Assembly (NCBI GenBank): GCA_900555615.1
Contig: USMB01000018.1
Location: forward strand, 1-29,604
Direction of reading: 5' to 3'
DNA from: an uncultured Clostridium sp.
GTDB lineage: Bacteria; Bacillota; Clostridia; TANB77; CAG-508
DNA length: 29,604 nt
Shown in pieces: positions 1 through 9,258 of the stretch. Both the position numbers and the translations under genes were made by a program. Within the stretch, counting starts at the first letter, position 1; each line of letters starts with the position of its first letter. The notes under the pieces are model-generated. The model was not told the origin of the DNA. It did no database searches and worked only from the letters and a program-made list of their open reading frames with translations.

Positions 1-613
1 ATTCGTTTTTTTCAATTTCATCTATAGCTTGTATTTTTAAAATATCTCCATCTTTTAATTGGTTATATTTCTTTTCTAACAAATATTCATAGGGATAAAT
101 ACAAAATGTATTATTTTTTGAATCTATTTCTATAATTAGTTCATCTTCATTGACATTAGCATTACCATTCTCAATTAATTTTGCTTTTACTATATACACT
201 GATATATTATCAGAGATATTTGTGGTTAATATTTCATTAATATATATATCTGATTTTTTATAGTTTTTATATTTTTCAGTTATATTTTCCAATGTTATTT
301 TTTCTTCATTTAAATATTCTTGAGCTAACATATTAAATAATTTATTTTTATTTAATTCATTTATTGCATTTTGATATATCTCTACACAATATTTTATAGT
401 ATAATAATTATATTTATATATATTAGAATTAATTTTAAAATCATATGTATTTAAGCCTTCTTTTCCTTCTAGTTCTTTATTTAAGTCGCTTACTTCAATA
501 TCATCATTATTATTATTATTTTTTTTCAAATTTAATAAAATTCCAAAAATAATAATAAGTATTATCAATAAAATACATATAAAAAAAATAATGCTTTTCT
601 TTTTTTTATTCAT
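1..613 (-). CDS. Small membrane-anchored protein of the T4SS-like operon (3' end outside window)
   Basis: Reading leftward from an ATG at 613, an open frame runs without a stop to the window edge, giving about 204 residues. A good ribosome site (AGAGGAAAT) precedes the ATG. Residues 1-5 are lysine-rich, then one hydrophobic segment (about 7-27) and an asparagine/aspartate-rich linker. The rest is a hydrophilic, charged domain rich in Lys, Asn, Ile and Tyr. This layout (short cytoplasmic tail, one TM helix, outer domain) copies the 316-aa protein at 2693..3643, and both have a helical stretch of similar type after the linker. I infer a membrane-anchored component of the secretion apparatus, possibly another VirB8/NTF2-like subunit, but I do not recognise a family. 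It starts 21 bp after the M23 peptidase stop and so belongs to the same operon. Confidence 0.7.
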   Translation of the reverse strand, partial: MNKKKKSIIFFICILLIILIIIFGILLNLKKNNNNNDDIEVSDLNKELEGKEGLNTYDFKINSNIYKYNYYTIKYCVEIYQNAINELNKNKLFNMLAQEYLNEEKITLENITEKYKNYKKSDIYINEILTTNISDNISVYIVKAKLIENGNANVNEDELIIEIDSKNNTFCIYPYEYLLEKKYNQLKDGDILKIQAIDEIEKNE

Positions 614-634
614 ATATTTCCTCTTTCTTATTTT

Positions 635-2677
635 TTATTTTGGCGAAGTACCAAACATTTGACAAACTAGATCTTTATTTGCTTTACCACCTATTCTAAT
701 CTCAAAATGAACGTGTGCCCCACTTGAATTTCCAGTAGAACCTTCATACATAATAAGCTGTCCTCTGTCTACATCTTGCCCAACACTTACACATACTTTA
801 AGAGCATGTGCATACATAGTGCTAACACCATTGCCATGATCTATCATAACATAATTTCCATACGAAGCCATACCACTTTTTCCCATATCAGGATTCCACT
901 CTCCTTGTACTTTAATAACCTTTCCTGGTGCAGCCGCATAAACAGGATCTCCTTTGCCTCCCTTTGAATGTAAATCTAATCCTTTATGATCTGGATAATC
1001 TACGAAATCTTTAAAATTAGCTAATGGATTAGAAAGTAGTACTCCATTAACGTTAAAACTTCCATCTAATTCCACTTTTGCTAAGATATCATCTCCTATT
1101 GTTATATCACTGTCCACATCTATATCTATAAAATCTGTAGAATCAAACAGCTCTAATGAATCTACTCCATAACTTTTATTAGCTAATTGAGCAATTACAT
1201 ATCTCATAACTCTAGATTGTTCTTGTGTATATTCTTGACTTTCAAGTAAATAAAATAGAAAGCTTGGTGATGTAGTCAAGTTATTTTTTACCTTTGCATA
1301 TGATTTAATTAATTCTATTAAATCGTCAACATTATAACCTGTCCCCAATTCTGTAACCGTTGTATTTACATCTTGTGTCCACTCATTAGTATTTTGAATA
1401 ATTGTACCATTTTTTAATGTACCTGAAGCTTTTTTATCAGTTACTACATTATTATCAGATACTGGTATTTGTACTTGTTGATCTTTTTGAATATAATTTT
1501 TTTCAGTATCTATCTTAGTAAATTTTAATTTTGAATTCAATAACCATGTTTTAGCATAACTAACATAAAGTTCTCCTGTAGATGATTGATATTCCGTAAA
1601 ATAATTAGTTGCAGAATCATAATAATTTTTAACATTAGCATTATTAATTTCTGTATTTTTTACATCACCATATGAAGTTTTAAATTGTAAATTACCATTC
1701 TTATCCAAAATTGGTTTTCCTAAAGGATTTGTATATATGTTAGTACTCCAATCTCTTTCTGCAATAGTTCCACTATAATCAACTTGTGTATCCCTAATTG
1801 TACCTGTTTCTAATAACGTAAGAACAATATTTACTTTACTTGCATCAACTAATTTTACCAAATCATTCATAAATTGTACATTTCCTGACATAACATGCAT
1901 TGAAACAAAATAGTTTACAGGTGTAGAATATTTTGCTACAAGAGTTTGATAATCACTTTCTACTTTTGTTATTTTTGATATTCTCCTTGAAGTATCTTCT
2001 ACTTTTTTATCAGTTGCACTCTCGTCATAATTATAAAACTTAGTAGACTCTGCAACAGCCAAACATAAATTGAAATTATCTGGATTTAAAGAAAAATACT
2101 TTAAAGAATCTTCATTATTTGAATCTACTAACTCACAAAATTCAGAATATTTTTTATAGCTTAATGTTTGTACTTCTCCATTTAAATTTTGTCTCCTTAT
2201 TATGATTAATCCATCATTTTCTCCTATTCCAAGTCTTGGGTACATCGTTTTAATCTCAGCTTTTACATATTTGTCAATCATATCCTCTAACCCATCTGTA
2301 TAAAATCCTTGTTCTTCTATTGTAGTATTTACACTTAATTGATCTAATCTTTCCAAGATTTTTTTTGAATATTCTTCATTAATTTTATATCCATTATCCG
2401 TAATAGAAACTATAGATACAGCTTCTTGTTGAATTGTAGTATTTGTTCCTATTGTATCTAATCCAAGTAATCCTCTAAAGAAGTTTATAACCGTATATGC
2501 AGCAGCCATAATTACTCCTATTGTTAATAAACAAATAACTATCAAAGTAACTACTGGTAATATCAATGCAATTATTTTTTGCGTTAATTTTTTCTTTATC
2601 TTTTTTGCTTCTTCCTTTATCTCATTCTTTATTTTATTTACTACAGATCTGTCATCTTTGTTATTGTTCTCGTCCAT
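635..2677 (-). CDS. Membrane-anchored M23-family peptidase of the T4SS-like locus
   Basis: 680 aa. A charged cytoplasmic N-terminus (1-34) is followed by a hydrophobic segment (about 36-70), a long central region of about 450 residues that I do not recognise, and a C-terminal LytM/M23 domain. The zinc-site motifs are complete: HxxxD (H564, D568), HVH (H655, H657) and a further H624 in MYAH. M23 enzymes cleave peptide cross-bridges or stems of peptidoglycan. In Gram-positive type IV secretion systems a cell-wall hydrolase takes the VirB1 role and opens the wall for the channel. Here the hydrolase is M23 only, with no lysozyme or NlpC/P60 domain evident. The start is supported by GAGGTGAGGAA just upstream. 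It lies 15 bp after the 316-aa gene and 21 bp before the truncated gene. The peptidase call is firm; the secretion role rests on context. Confidence 0.9.
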   Translation of the reverse strand: MDENNNKDDRSVVNKIKNEIKEEAKKIKKKLTQKIIALILPVVTLIVICLLTIGVIMAAAYTVINFFRGLLGLDTIGTNTTIQQEAVSIVSITDNGYKINEEYSKKILERLDQLSVNTTIEEQGFYTDGLEDMIDKYVKAEIKTMYPRLGIGENDGLIIIRRQNLNGEVQTLSYKKYSEFCELVDSNNEDSLKYFSLNPDNFNLCLAVAESTKFYNYDESATDKKVEDTSRRISKITKVESDYQTLVAKYSTPVNYFVSMHVMSGNVQFMNDLVKLVDASKVNIVLTLLETGTIRDTQVDYSGTIAERDWSTNIYTNPLGKPILDKNGNLQFKTSYGDVKNTEINNANVKNYYDSATNYFTEYQSSTGELYVSYAKTWLLNSKLKFTKIDTEKNYIQKDQQVQIPVSDNNVVTDKKASGTLKNGTIIQNTNEWTQDVNTTVTELGTGYNVDDLIELIKSYAKVKNNLTTSPSFLFYLLESQEYTQEQSRVMRYVIAQLANKSYGVDSLELFDSTDFIDIDVDSDITIGDDILAKVELDGSFNVNGVLLSNPLANFKDFVDYPDHKGLDLHSKGGKGDPVYAAAPGKVIKVQGEWNPDMGKSGMASYGNYVMIDHGNGVSTMYAHALKVCVSVGQDVDRGQLIMYEGSTGNSSGAHVHFEIRIGGKANKDLVCQMFGTSPK

Positions 2678-2692
2678 TTCCTCACCTCTTCT

Positions 2693-3643
2693 CTAGCATT
2701 TTATCTCTAAGCTTGTTCGATTAGTATATTCATCTTTATTTGTACTTTGCATATAATCTTTATAATCTAAAATAACATCACTAAATATCATTTTTACAGT
2801 TAAATTAGATGAACTATAAATTTTATTAAATTTTATTTTATAGTTTTTTGTAATTCCGGGTTCTATGGTAATTGTTTCTTTATCAAAATCACTATTTAAA
2901 GAAGAATAGGTTGCTCCATTCTCTGCCTTTAAATAAAGATTTTTATTATATTTATTACCAGTTAAGCAAATTTCTTTTTCTCTATTATTTGTAATACTTA
3001 TTGTATATTCTTCATAACTGTCATAAACTTCAACTTTAGTTATTTTTACTTTAATATTATTTTGTTCATTATTAATGTCTTCTACTGAAGCATATATAAA
3101 ATTATTTATATTCATTTTATATGAACCGTCATTATTTTTAATAAATGTATAATATTCCTGAGTTTTATTTCCTTCTCCTCCACCTGTTGCAAGCATATCT
3201 GCAAAAAATTGAACTTGGCAAACTGTTTTATTAGCATCTGTCGCCCATTTTATCATTGTATAATCTCTAGTACCATTAAAAATACTTTTTACATATATAT
3301 CTTTAAATTGTTCTTCTGTTTTAAACATCGCATTTTTACAATCATCTGTAAGCATACTATACGCTTTAGAAATTTCACCATTATTACAATAATATACAAA
3401 TAATTTCATGGTGTCATCGACTGAATAATTTTTTATTTCATTTGCTTCTTCTTTCGTAATTATTGTCTGTGAAGTTGTATTTGTTTGATTTGTATTATTT
3501 TTAGAAATATTTTCTATTTTTTCTTTTTCCTTTTCTTCATAAAAATTATTTAAAGCATGGATAATAAATAAAATAAATATTATTATTGCTATTATATATA
3601 AAATTAACTTTTGATTTCTATCAATATTTCTCTTAAAATTCAT
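2693..3643 (-). CDS. Bitopic membrane protein, VirB8-like candidate
   Basis: 316 aa. A basic N-terminus is followed by one TM helix (about 12-31), a Glu/Lys and Asn/Thr linker (35-65), and an extracytoplasmic region. Residues about 75-185 look like an NTF2-type fold: a helix with YCNNGEISKAYSMLTDDC, then alternating strands ending in an NN-IYAS stretch. The C-terminal third (about 195-316) is beta-rich, resembling an immunoglobulin-like domain (DUF4352-type pattern, uncertain). VirB8 and its Gram-positive relatives (TcpC, TraM) are single-TM proteins with NTF2-like domains that bridge channel parts. Topology, operon position and fold pattern make VirB8 the best guess, but this is inference without a structural search. 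It begins 10 bp after the upstream VirB6-like gene and has a GAGGT ribosome site. Confidence 0.75.
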   Translation of the reverse strand: MNFKRNIDRNQKLILYIIAIIIFILFIIHALNNFYEEKEKEKIENISKNNTNQTNTTSQTIITKEEANEIKNYSVDDTMKLFVYYCNNGEISKAYSMLTDDCKNAMFKTEEQFKDIYVKSIFNGTRDYTMIKWATDANKTVCQVQFFADMLATGGGEGNKTQEYYTFIKNNDGSYKMNINNFIYASVEDINNEQNNIKVKITKVEVYDSYEEYTISITNNREKEICLTGNKYNKNLYLKAENGATYSSLNSDFDKETITIEPGITKNYKIKFNKIYSSSNLTVKMIFSDVILDYKDYMQSTNKDEYTNRTSLEIKC

Positions 3644-3653
3644 TTATACCTCA

Positions 3654-6600
3654 CTAATTATTATTTATTTCATCAAATCTCTTTACATTCTCTATAAAGT
3701 CTCTATGTGTTGCTCTTACTGCATTTTCAGTAGCTGAGCCTCTATAAGATTTTACTACTGATTTCATATATTTTTGACGTCTATTTTCGTCATATAATAT
3801 TGGATAATTACTGTCTGATAGTAGTTTCTGCTTATATCTTAAGGTAGCCACTGCAAGTCTGTCAGCTTCTTCTAAATTTGCTACTTTACCCTCTTTTAAA
3901 ATTTCATCAGCAAATTTCATCGCTTGCTTTTGTTCAGAAAAATCTATAACACCTCTTGCAACATAATTTTCTCTTGCTCTTTTTCTATAATCTCTAGCTT
4001 TATCAGAATATTCACTATTATATTTATCAATAATATCTCTTCTGTTATACCATGATTGTTGATATTGTTCCATTGTAAGTTTTTCTTCTGATTTTGGTGC
4101 TGTAGCCATATCCATTAATTTTTTTCCACCAGCATATCCAGCTGAAAAAGATCCTAGTGCTTCAAATGCATTATATTTTCCATCAGCCATACTAATTGCT
4201 CCTTGAGTTGCTGCAGTAACCACTCCTAAAGTTGTTCCTGCAACTACTCCTGCAGTATTTCTTACAAATCTTTTTATATTTGTTTTTGCATCTTGATCAA
4301 CATCCACAACCGGTCTTATTAACGTTTTTACTACATTTATTCCACCATTTGCTAGTGGCTTTATTAAATTTTTAGTTTCATTATTATTTTGATTATTTAT
4401 TTTTTTATTTGCAATATTTCTTATACTTTCATTATTTACTTTTGATCCATTTAAACTTGTTTTAGTTTTTGGTTTTGTTGCCATTGTTTTTTCTATATTT
4501 CTTATCTCTTCAGTAGAAACTTGTTCATTTAATATATTATCTATTATATGATTATCTCTCATAAAATTATTTTCTGCTAATCTTCTGTTTAAAATCGCAG
4601 AATCATGTTCGAGTAATTTCAAATATTTTTTTCTATTCTTTTTTTCTAAATTCTGGCTATCTAGTATTTTTCTATATCCTATAATATTGTCCATTATTTC
4701 TTGACTTGTTCTACTATCACCATCTATATATTGAAGTGGCAATTCGTTAGTTGTGAAATTGAATTCACTTGCCATTATTCTATTTCTTGCAAGACTTCTA
4801 TATTTTAGTATTTCATTTTGCAACCTTTCAATTTCTTTTGCATTTTTGCTTTTTTTCTGTTTATTTTCATTTTTAACAATTATTTCATAAATTTCATCTA
4901 AACTATGTGGGTCTCCATCACTAAATATTAAATTTAATTCATCTTGCGATAAACTATTTCTATATTTGGCTATTAAATTTCCATATGAATTATTATTACT
5001 TTGTTCATTTCCCATAGTTTCACTGTTTGTAGCTTCATTATTTTCATAATTTAACTTTACTTCAAAATTATCACCTTGTTGCTCTTCACTTTCTGGACCA
5101 ATTTCTTTTATTTCTCCACTATCATCAATCTCTTGACTTCCTGTATTATCTGGTAAATTTAAATGTCTAGAACCTGCGTCAGCTGTAACTCCTGTTCCAA
5201 TTACAATTGGTGTTGAAAAATCATTTGGATCTATATTTGGATTAGAATTTTGATTTACATTTAAGTTTGAATTTAAATTTAAATTAAATGCAGAATCTGC
5301 CATAATACTTTCTACATCTATATCATTTTTTGTTGGTTTTGGATTTCCAGTATCTTCACTCTCATTATTACTTCCACCAACAAGATTTGGCATTTTTCCT
5401 CCTCTATGTAATGGATCTCTAAACATATTTGTAACATTTGAAGCTAACGCTCCTGTTGTAAATGCACCAATTCCTCCAACAGTTCCTCCACCTGCTTTCC
5501 CAAATCCAAATATTTTCTTTAATATTTTTTCTCCCTCATTCATAAACATAAAAGCTACAAATGCATATACTAGATTATTTGCTGCTAAAGTTAATGATGA
5601 AGATATTAATATCACATATAATATATAATGCATTGGTTGAAGTAACATATTATATGTATATTCTTTTAGCCACATATCAAATCCTTTTGCTTTACCGCTT
5701 TCAGCCTTATCTATAGGATATGTAGCAGCAACTATTGGTGATATTAATGTTAAGAATGACATCATAAGTAACCTTTTTAAATAAACAAAAGTAAATTTAA
5801 ATGTTAATACAACTAATCCTACATATAGCATAAAATATCCTATTTTTGTTGAAAATTGGTTTTGCTGCATCTTAAATCTTGCTAATCCAATTAAATTCGT
5901 AGTAAAAGTTGTGCCATTCATGTTTACCCTTAAATTTCCCATCAATCCACTTAATAATTGAGAAATTTGCTCTACAGCATTTACTATAAACGCCATTATA
6001 TACTGTAAAGAAAATAATAATGCTACAGCAATAAACCAACTTATTAATCTTTCTTTATACTTTGCTTTATCTTTTGAACTTGAACTTACTATTATTTTTA
6101 TTCCAATATATATAAGAATTGACAATAATGCTACTATTGCTATTAATCTAAGTATCTTATACCATGATGCTATTACATTTCGTATTTTTGCCCATGTAGT
6201 TGATTCATCTGTTACTGTTCTAAAAAAATTTATATTTAAAAAGTCTATTTTTCCTGCAAATATATCTTCTGGTGAATAATGAATATTAGGATATTTAACA
6301 TCAATCTGATCTATTAAATTCTTATAGTCATCTAAATTATCAATTGTAATAGTTGCTCCAACATCTTTTCCTGAATCTTGAGGTTCGCCTACCATAACTG
6401 GTTCAAACTCATTTCCAGTCATACATTTAGTAAGAAGTCCAAATGCAGAATCTACTATTACTGTTATAAATTCTATTAATGGTTCCACTATGACTCCTGC
6501 TGCAGTACTTAATCCTGTTGAAGTATCATAATCTCCCAATTTAGGTTCAATTTTTGCTGACACTGAATCCAATTTTCTTTTAACAACATAACTATCATTA

Positions 6601-6674
6601 GCTTGTACTTTGCAATTGCCTAAAAATCCAATCATCATGACTATTAACAAGATTGTTGCTATTACCTTTTTCAT
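3654..6674 (-). CDS. VirB6/TrbL-like polytopic channel protein, copy 2 (1006 aa)
   Basis: A signal-peptide-like N-terminus (1-25) is followed by an extracytoplasmic stretch with a hydrophobic helix near 60-85 and then a block of five or six TM helices (about 170-380), starting WYKILRLIAIVALLSILIY. A long polar region (about 420-760) is rich in Asn, Ser, Glu and Asp and contains an N-x-N run. The C-terminal domain (about 775-1006) has a Gly/Ala-rich helix pair and a charged helical tail. VirB6/TrbL proteins form the inner-membrane channel of type IV secretion systems. The gene is a paralogue of 6757..9243: TM block, the PKPTKNDID junction and the C-terminal domain match closely, while the middle does not. 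It is large for the family. Ribosome site AGAGGTGG. Confidence 0.85.
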   Translation of the reverse strand: MKKVIATILLIVMMIGFLGNCKVQANDSYVVKRKLDSVSAKIEPKLGDYDTSTGLSTAAGVIVEPLIEFITVIVDSAFGLLTKCMTGNEFEPVMVGEPQDSGKDVGATITIDNLDDYKNLIDQIDVKYPNIHYSPEDIFAGKIDFLNINFFRTVTDESTTWAKIRNVIASWYKILRLIAIVALLSILIYIGIKIIVSSSSKDKAKYKERLISWFIAVALLFSLQYIMAFIVNAVEQISQLLSGLMGNLRVNMNGTTFTTNLIGLARFKMQQNQFSTKIGYFMLYVGLVVLTFKFTFVYLKRLLMMSFLTLISPIVAATYPIDKAESGKAKGFDMWLKEYTYNMLLQPMHYILYVILISSSLTLAANNLVYAFVAFMFMNEGEKILKKIFGFGKAGGGTVGGIGAFTTGALASNVTNMFRDPLHRGGKMPNLVGGSNNESEDTGNPKPTKNDIDVESIMADSAFNLNLNSNLNVNQNSNPNIDPNDFSTPIVIGTGVTADAGSRHLNLPDNTGSQEIDDSGEIKEIGPESEEQQGDNFEVKLNYENNEATNSETMGNEQSNNNSYGNLIAKYRNSLSQDELNLIFSDGDPHSLDEIYEIIVKNENKQKKSKNAKEIERLQNEILKYRSLARNRIMASEFNFTTNELPLQYIDGDSRTSQEIMDNIIGYRKILDSQNLEKKNRKKYLKLLEHDSAILNRRLAENNFMRDNHIIDNILNEQVSTEEIRNIEKTMATKPKTKTSLNGSKVNNESIRNIANKKINNQNNNETKNLIKPLANGGINVVKTLIRPVVDVDQDAKTNIKRFVRNTAGVVAGTTLGVVTAATQGAISMADGKYNAFEALGSFSAGYAGGKKLMDMATAPKSEEKLTMEQYQQSWYNRRDIIDKYNSEYSDKARDYRKRARENYVARGVIDFSEQKQAMKFADEILKEGKVANLEEADRLAVATLRYKQKLLSDSNYPILYDENRRQKYMKSVVKSYRGSATENAVRATHRDFIENVKRFDEINNN

Positions 6675-6706
6675 TTTCCACCTCTTTTCTTAAAAGTAGA
6701 TTTTTT

Positions 6707-6739
6707 AATTAGATGCTACATATCAAATAGCATCTAATT
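6707..6739. other. 12-bp perfect hairpin between the two VirB6-like genes
   Basis: AATTAGATGCTA (6707-6718) and TAGCATCTAATT (6728-6739) form a perfect 12-bp stem with a 9-nt loop in the 82-bp gap between the paralogous genes. In the direction of transcription (minus) it is followed by A-rich, not U-rich, sequence, so a classical intrinsic terminator is unlikely. It could stabilise an upstream mRNA end or lower expression of the downstream copy. Confidence 0.6.
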
Positions 6740-6756
6740 TCTAAAATCCACCTTTA

Positions 6757-9243
6757 TTATTTTTGTGCTTCATTTAGTTCTTTTAATGCATTAAATTTTG
6801 CTCTAAATCCAGCTTCTATCTTTTTATTTTCAGCCTCTATTTGTGCTCTTTGTTGTTGTGTTGCATTTGCTGGTATTTTACGTTTATGTGATTCTATGTA
6901 TTTGTTTTGCTTATCCTCATCAAACATTACACCATAAGATTGCTGTTCTTTAAGCTCACTCTTAAATCTCAATGCCATCATTGCTTTTCTGTCTGCTGTC
7001 TCTAATATTTCCTTCTTTCTTTCTTCAGTCGTATTTTCGTCATTATACTCAGCATTATTGGCAACTAATTTATCTGCATACTTCATACCCTGCTTTTGCT
7101 CTTTCACATCTGAGAATCCTCTTTCTATATAATTTGAAGCAGCTCTATCCATTCTCGCTTTTGCTTGTGCTCCGTACTCTCTTTTATAGAAGCTGTTTAC
7201 ATCATCTCTATTTCTCCAATCCTCTATTGCATGTTTCATCTGTGCTTGTTTATCTCCACTTCTGGTTCCTTCCATAAATGCACTTCCTAAACCTTCAACA
7301 GACTTTGAAATCTGTCCTCCACCAGCATATCCTGCAGTAAATGTTCCTATAGTTTCAAATGGACTATATTTTCCATCAGCCATACTAATTGCAGCCTGTG
7401 TTGCTGCAGCTACTGTTCCTACTGTAACTCCTGCTGCCACTCTTCCTACTTTTCTTGCTAGTCTTAATCCATTATATTTAACAGGTTTTTCAATATCCCA
7501 TATTGGTTTTAATGTCTTTTTACCAACTGATTTAACTCCATTCCCTACCTTTTTTACATATTTGTTTTCTTTCACTGCATTTGCCAAATCTCTTATACTT
7601 TTTATTTCTTTTGGTTGGTCTGGATCTGGTTGATTTTGGTCTGGTTCAGTTTGGTCCGGTTCAGTTTGGTCTGGTTGACTTTGAGTTTGTTGCCTATTAT
7701 AATCATCTCCAAATTGTTCAGACATCTCTTTGTCTGCTTGTTCCTCAGAATATCCTGCATCAATTAATTGTTGTCTTTGTTGTTCCATAAAATCATCTGT
7801 TGAACTATACATACTTTCTGGTTCTTCTACATCTCTAGCATAATTATCTCTTGTTTCTGGATCAAGTTCACTGTTCTCATCATCTGCATCTAACATCCTT
7901 CTTTGAGCTTCCTTATTACTAATTTGTTTTGAATCATCTTTTTCAAAATCATCTGGGTCAATATCATTTTTGGTTGGCTTTGGCATATTAACATCTCCTT
8001 GACCTCCATTTCCACTTGGGCCATTTTTTCCACCACCGCCTTGTGGCAATTTAGCCATTCTAGCAATATCCTTTACACTTGATGCTAACGCTCCTGCAGT
8101 AAATGCTCCTGCCATTCCTCCTACAGTTCCACCTCTAGCTTTATCAAATCCAAATATAGTCTTTAATAATTTTTCAGCTTCTGTCATAAACATTAGTACC
8201 ACTATACCATATATTGGATTATCAAGTGCAATGCTAACTGCAGAACCTACTAATATATAATACATAATTTGATGTAATGGTTGTAATAAAGCATTAAATG
8301 TATATTCTTTAAGCCACATATTAAATCCTTGAGCTGTTCCATCATTCATTTTATCAATTGGGTATGTCAATGCTACAATTGGTGCTATTAATGTTAAAAA
8401 CGCCATATTTAATACCCTTTTCAAGTATATAAATGTAAACTTAAATGTATAAACTACTAATAATATATACATCATTTCATATCCGATTTTTAAGTACCAA
8501 TCATCTGATTGTACCATAAATCTTACAACTCCAACAAAATTGGTTATCATTGAACCACTATCATATATGATTTTTATTGGTTGGTTTGAACTTTGAATCA
8601 ATTTACTTATTTCATTTGTTCCAGCAATAATAAAACTCATTATATAATGCATAGAAAATAATATTGCAACTGCTATAAACCAATTTACTATCCATTCTTT
8701 ATATTTTGCCTTATTTTGTGTATTTGAACTTATTATTACTTTTATACCTGTATATATTAATACAGACAATAATCCAATTATAGCAATTAATCTTAATATC
8801 TTATACCAAGTAGCAATTGTTCCTCTTATTGCTCCCCAATCTTTATTATTATTGTTATTTCCTGATATAAAATCTATACTTAATAAATCTATACTTCCTG
8901 AAAATATTTGTTCAGGAGTATAAAATAACCATTCATCTACTCTATCGCCCTTAAATTTATCAATTGTTAGAAATGATGAAGTATTAGGTCTATATTCTTC
9001 ATATGTATTACCATAAACAGGTTTTTGATCTCCCATCATTACATTTGTCAATATTTTCAATGCAGCATCTGCTACAGTATTTACTAAAGCGAATACTGGT
9101 TTCATTAGTATTCCTCCAATATCTGCAGAATCCGTATCATTTAATTGTTTTTCCTCATCAGCAAAAACAAGATTTTGCATCATAAAACTAAATACAGTAA
9201 TTACAATTAAACACGTACATAAAATTTTCTTTGTTAATTTCAT
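6757..9243 (-). CDS. VirB6/TrbL-like polytopic channel protein, copy 1 (828 aa)
   Basis: It has a signal peptide-like start ending at VFADEE (about residue 31), a hydrophobic helix near 45-70, then five or six TM helices (about 140-370) beginning WYKILRLIAIIGLLSVLIY. The following cytoplasmic-looking region is Gly/Asn-rich, then acidic, with a Pro-Asp-Gln-Thr-Glu repeat (about 520-545). The C-terminal domain (about 560-828) carries GKYSPFETIGTFTAGYAGG and a charged helical tail. The architecture fits VirB6/TrbL, the inner-membrane channel subunit of type IV secretion. Close similarity to the 1006-aa downstream gene shows a tandem duplication, with only the linker diverged. It starts 15 bp after the VirB4 gene, with AGAGGAG as ribosome site. 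Confidence 0.87.
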   Translation of the reverse strand: MKLTKKILCTCLIVITVFSFMMQNLVFADEEKQLNDTDSADIGGILMKPVFALVNTVADAALKILTNVMMGDQKPVYGNTYEEYRPNTSSFLTIDKFKGDRVDEWLFYTPEQIFSGSIDLLSIDFISGNNNNNKDWGAIRGTIATWYKILRLIAIIGLLSVLIYTGIKVIISSNTQNKAKYKEWIVNWFIAVAILFSMHYIMSFIIAGTNEISKLIQSSNQPIKIIYDSGSMITNFVGVVRFMVQSDDWYLKIGYEMMYILLVVYTFKFTFIYLKRVLNMAFLTLIAPIVALTYPIDKMNDGTAQGFNMWLKEYTFNALLQPLHQIMYYILVGSAVSIALDNPIYGIVVLMFMTEAEKLLKTIFGFDKARGGTVGGMAGAFTAGALASSVKDIARMAKLPQGGGGKNGPSGNGGQGDVNMPKPTKNDIDPDDFEKDDSKQISNKEAQRRMLDADDENSELDPETRDNYARDVEEPESMYSSTDDFMEQQRQQLIDAGYSEEQADKEMSEQFGDDYNRQQTQSQPDQTEPDQTEPDQNQPDPDQPKEIKSIRDLANAVKENKYVKKVGNGVKSVGKKTLKPIWDIEKPVKYNGLRLARKVGRVAAGVTVGTVAAATQAAISMADGKYSPFETIGTFTAGYAGGGQISKSVEGLGSAFMEGTRSGDKQAQMKHAIEDWRNRDDVNSFYKREYGAQAKARMDRAASNYIERGFSDVKEQKQGMKYADKLVANNAEYNDENTTEERKKEILETADRKAMMALRFKSELKEQQSYGVMFDEDKQNKYIESHKRKIPANATQQQRAQIEAENKKIEAGFRAKFNALKELNEAQK
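7617..7683 (-). repeat. In-frame 15-bp tandem repeats coding PDQTE-type units
   Basis: About four copies of a 15-bp unit (TGGTTCAGTTTGGTC-like on the plus strand) encode PDQTEPDQTEPDQNQPDPDQ in the linker of the 828-aa VirB6-like protein. The unit length is a multiple of three, so copy-number changes keep the frame. The other VirB6 copy lacks it. Confidence 0.8.
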
Positions 9244-9258
9244 AAATTTAGTTCTCCT

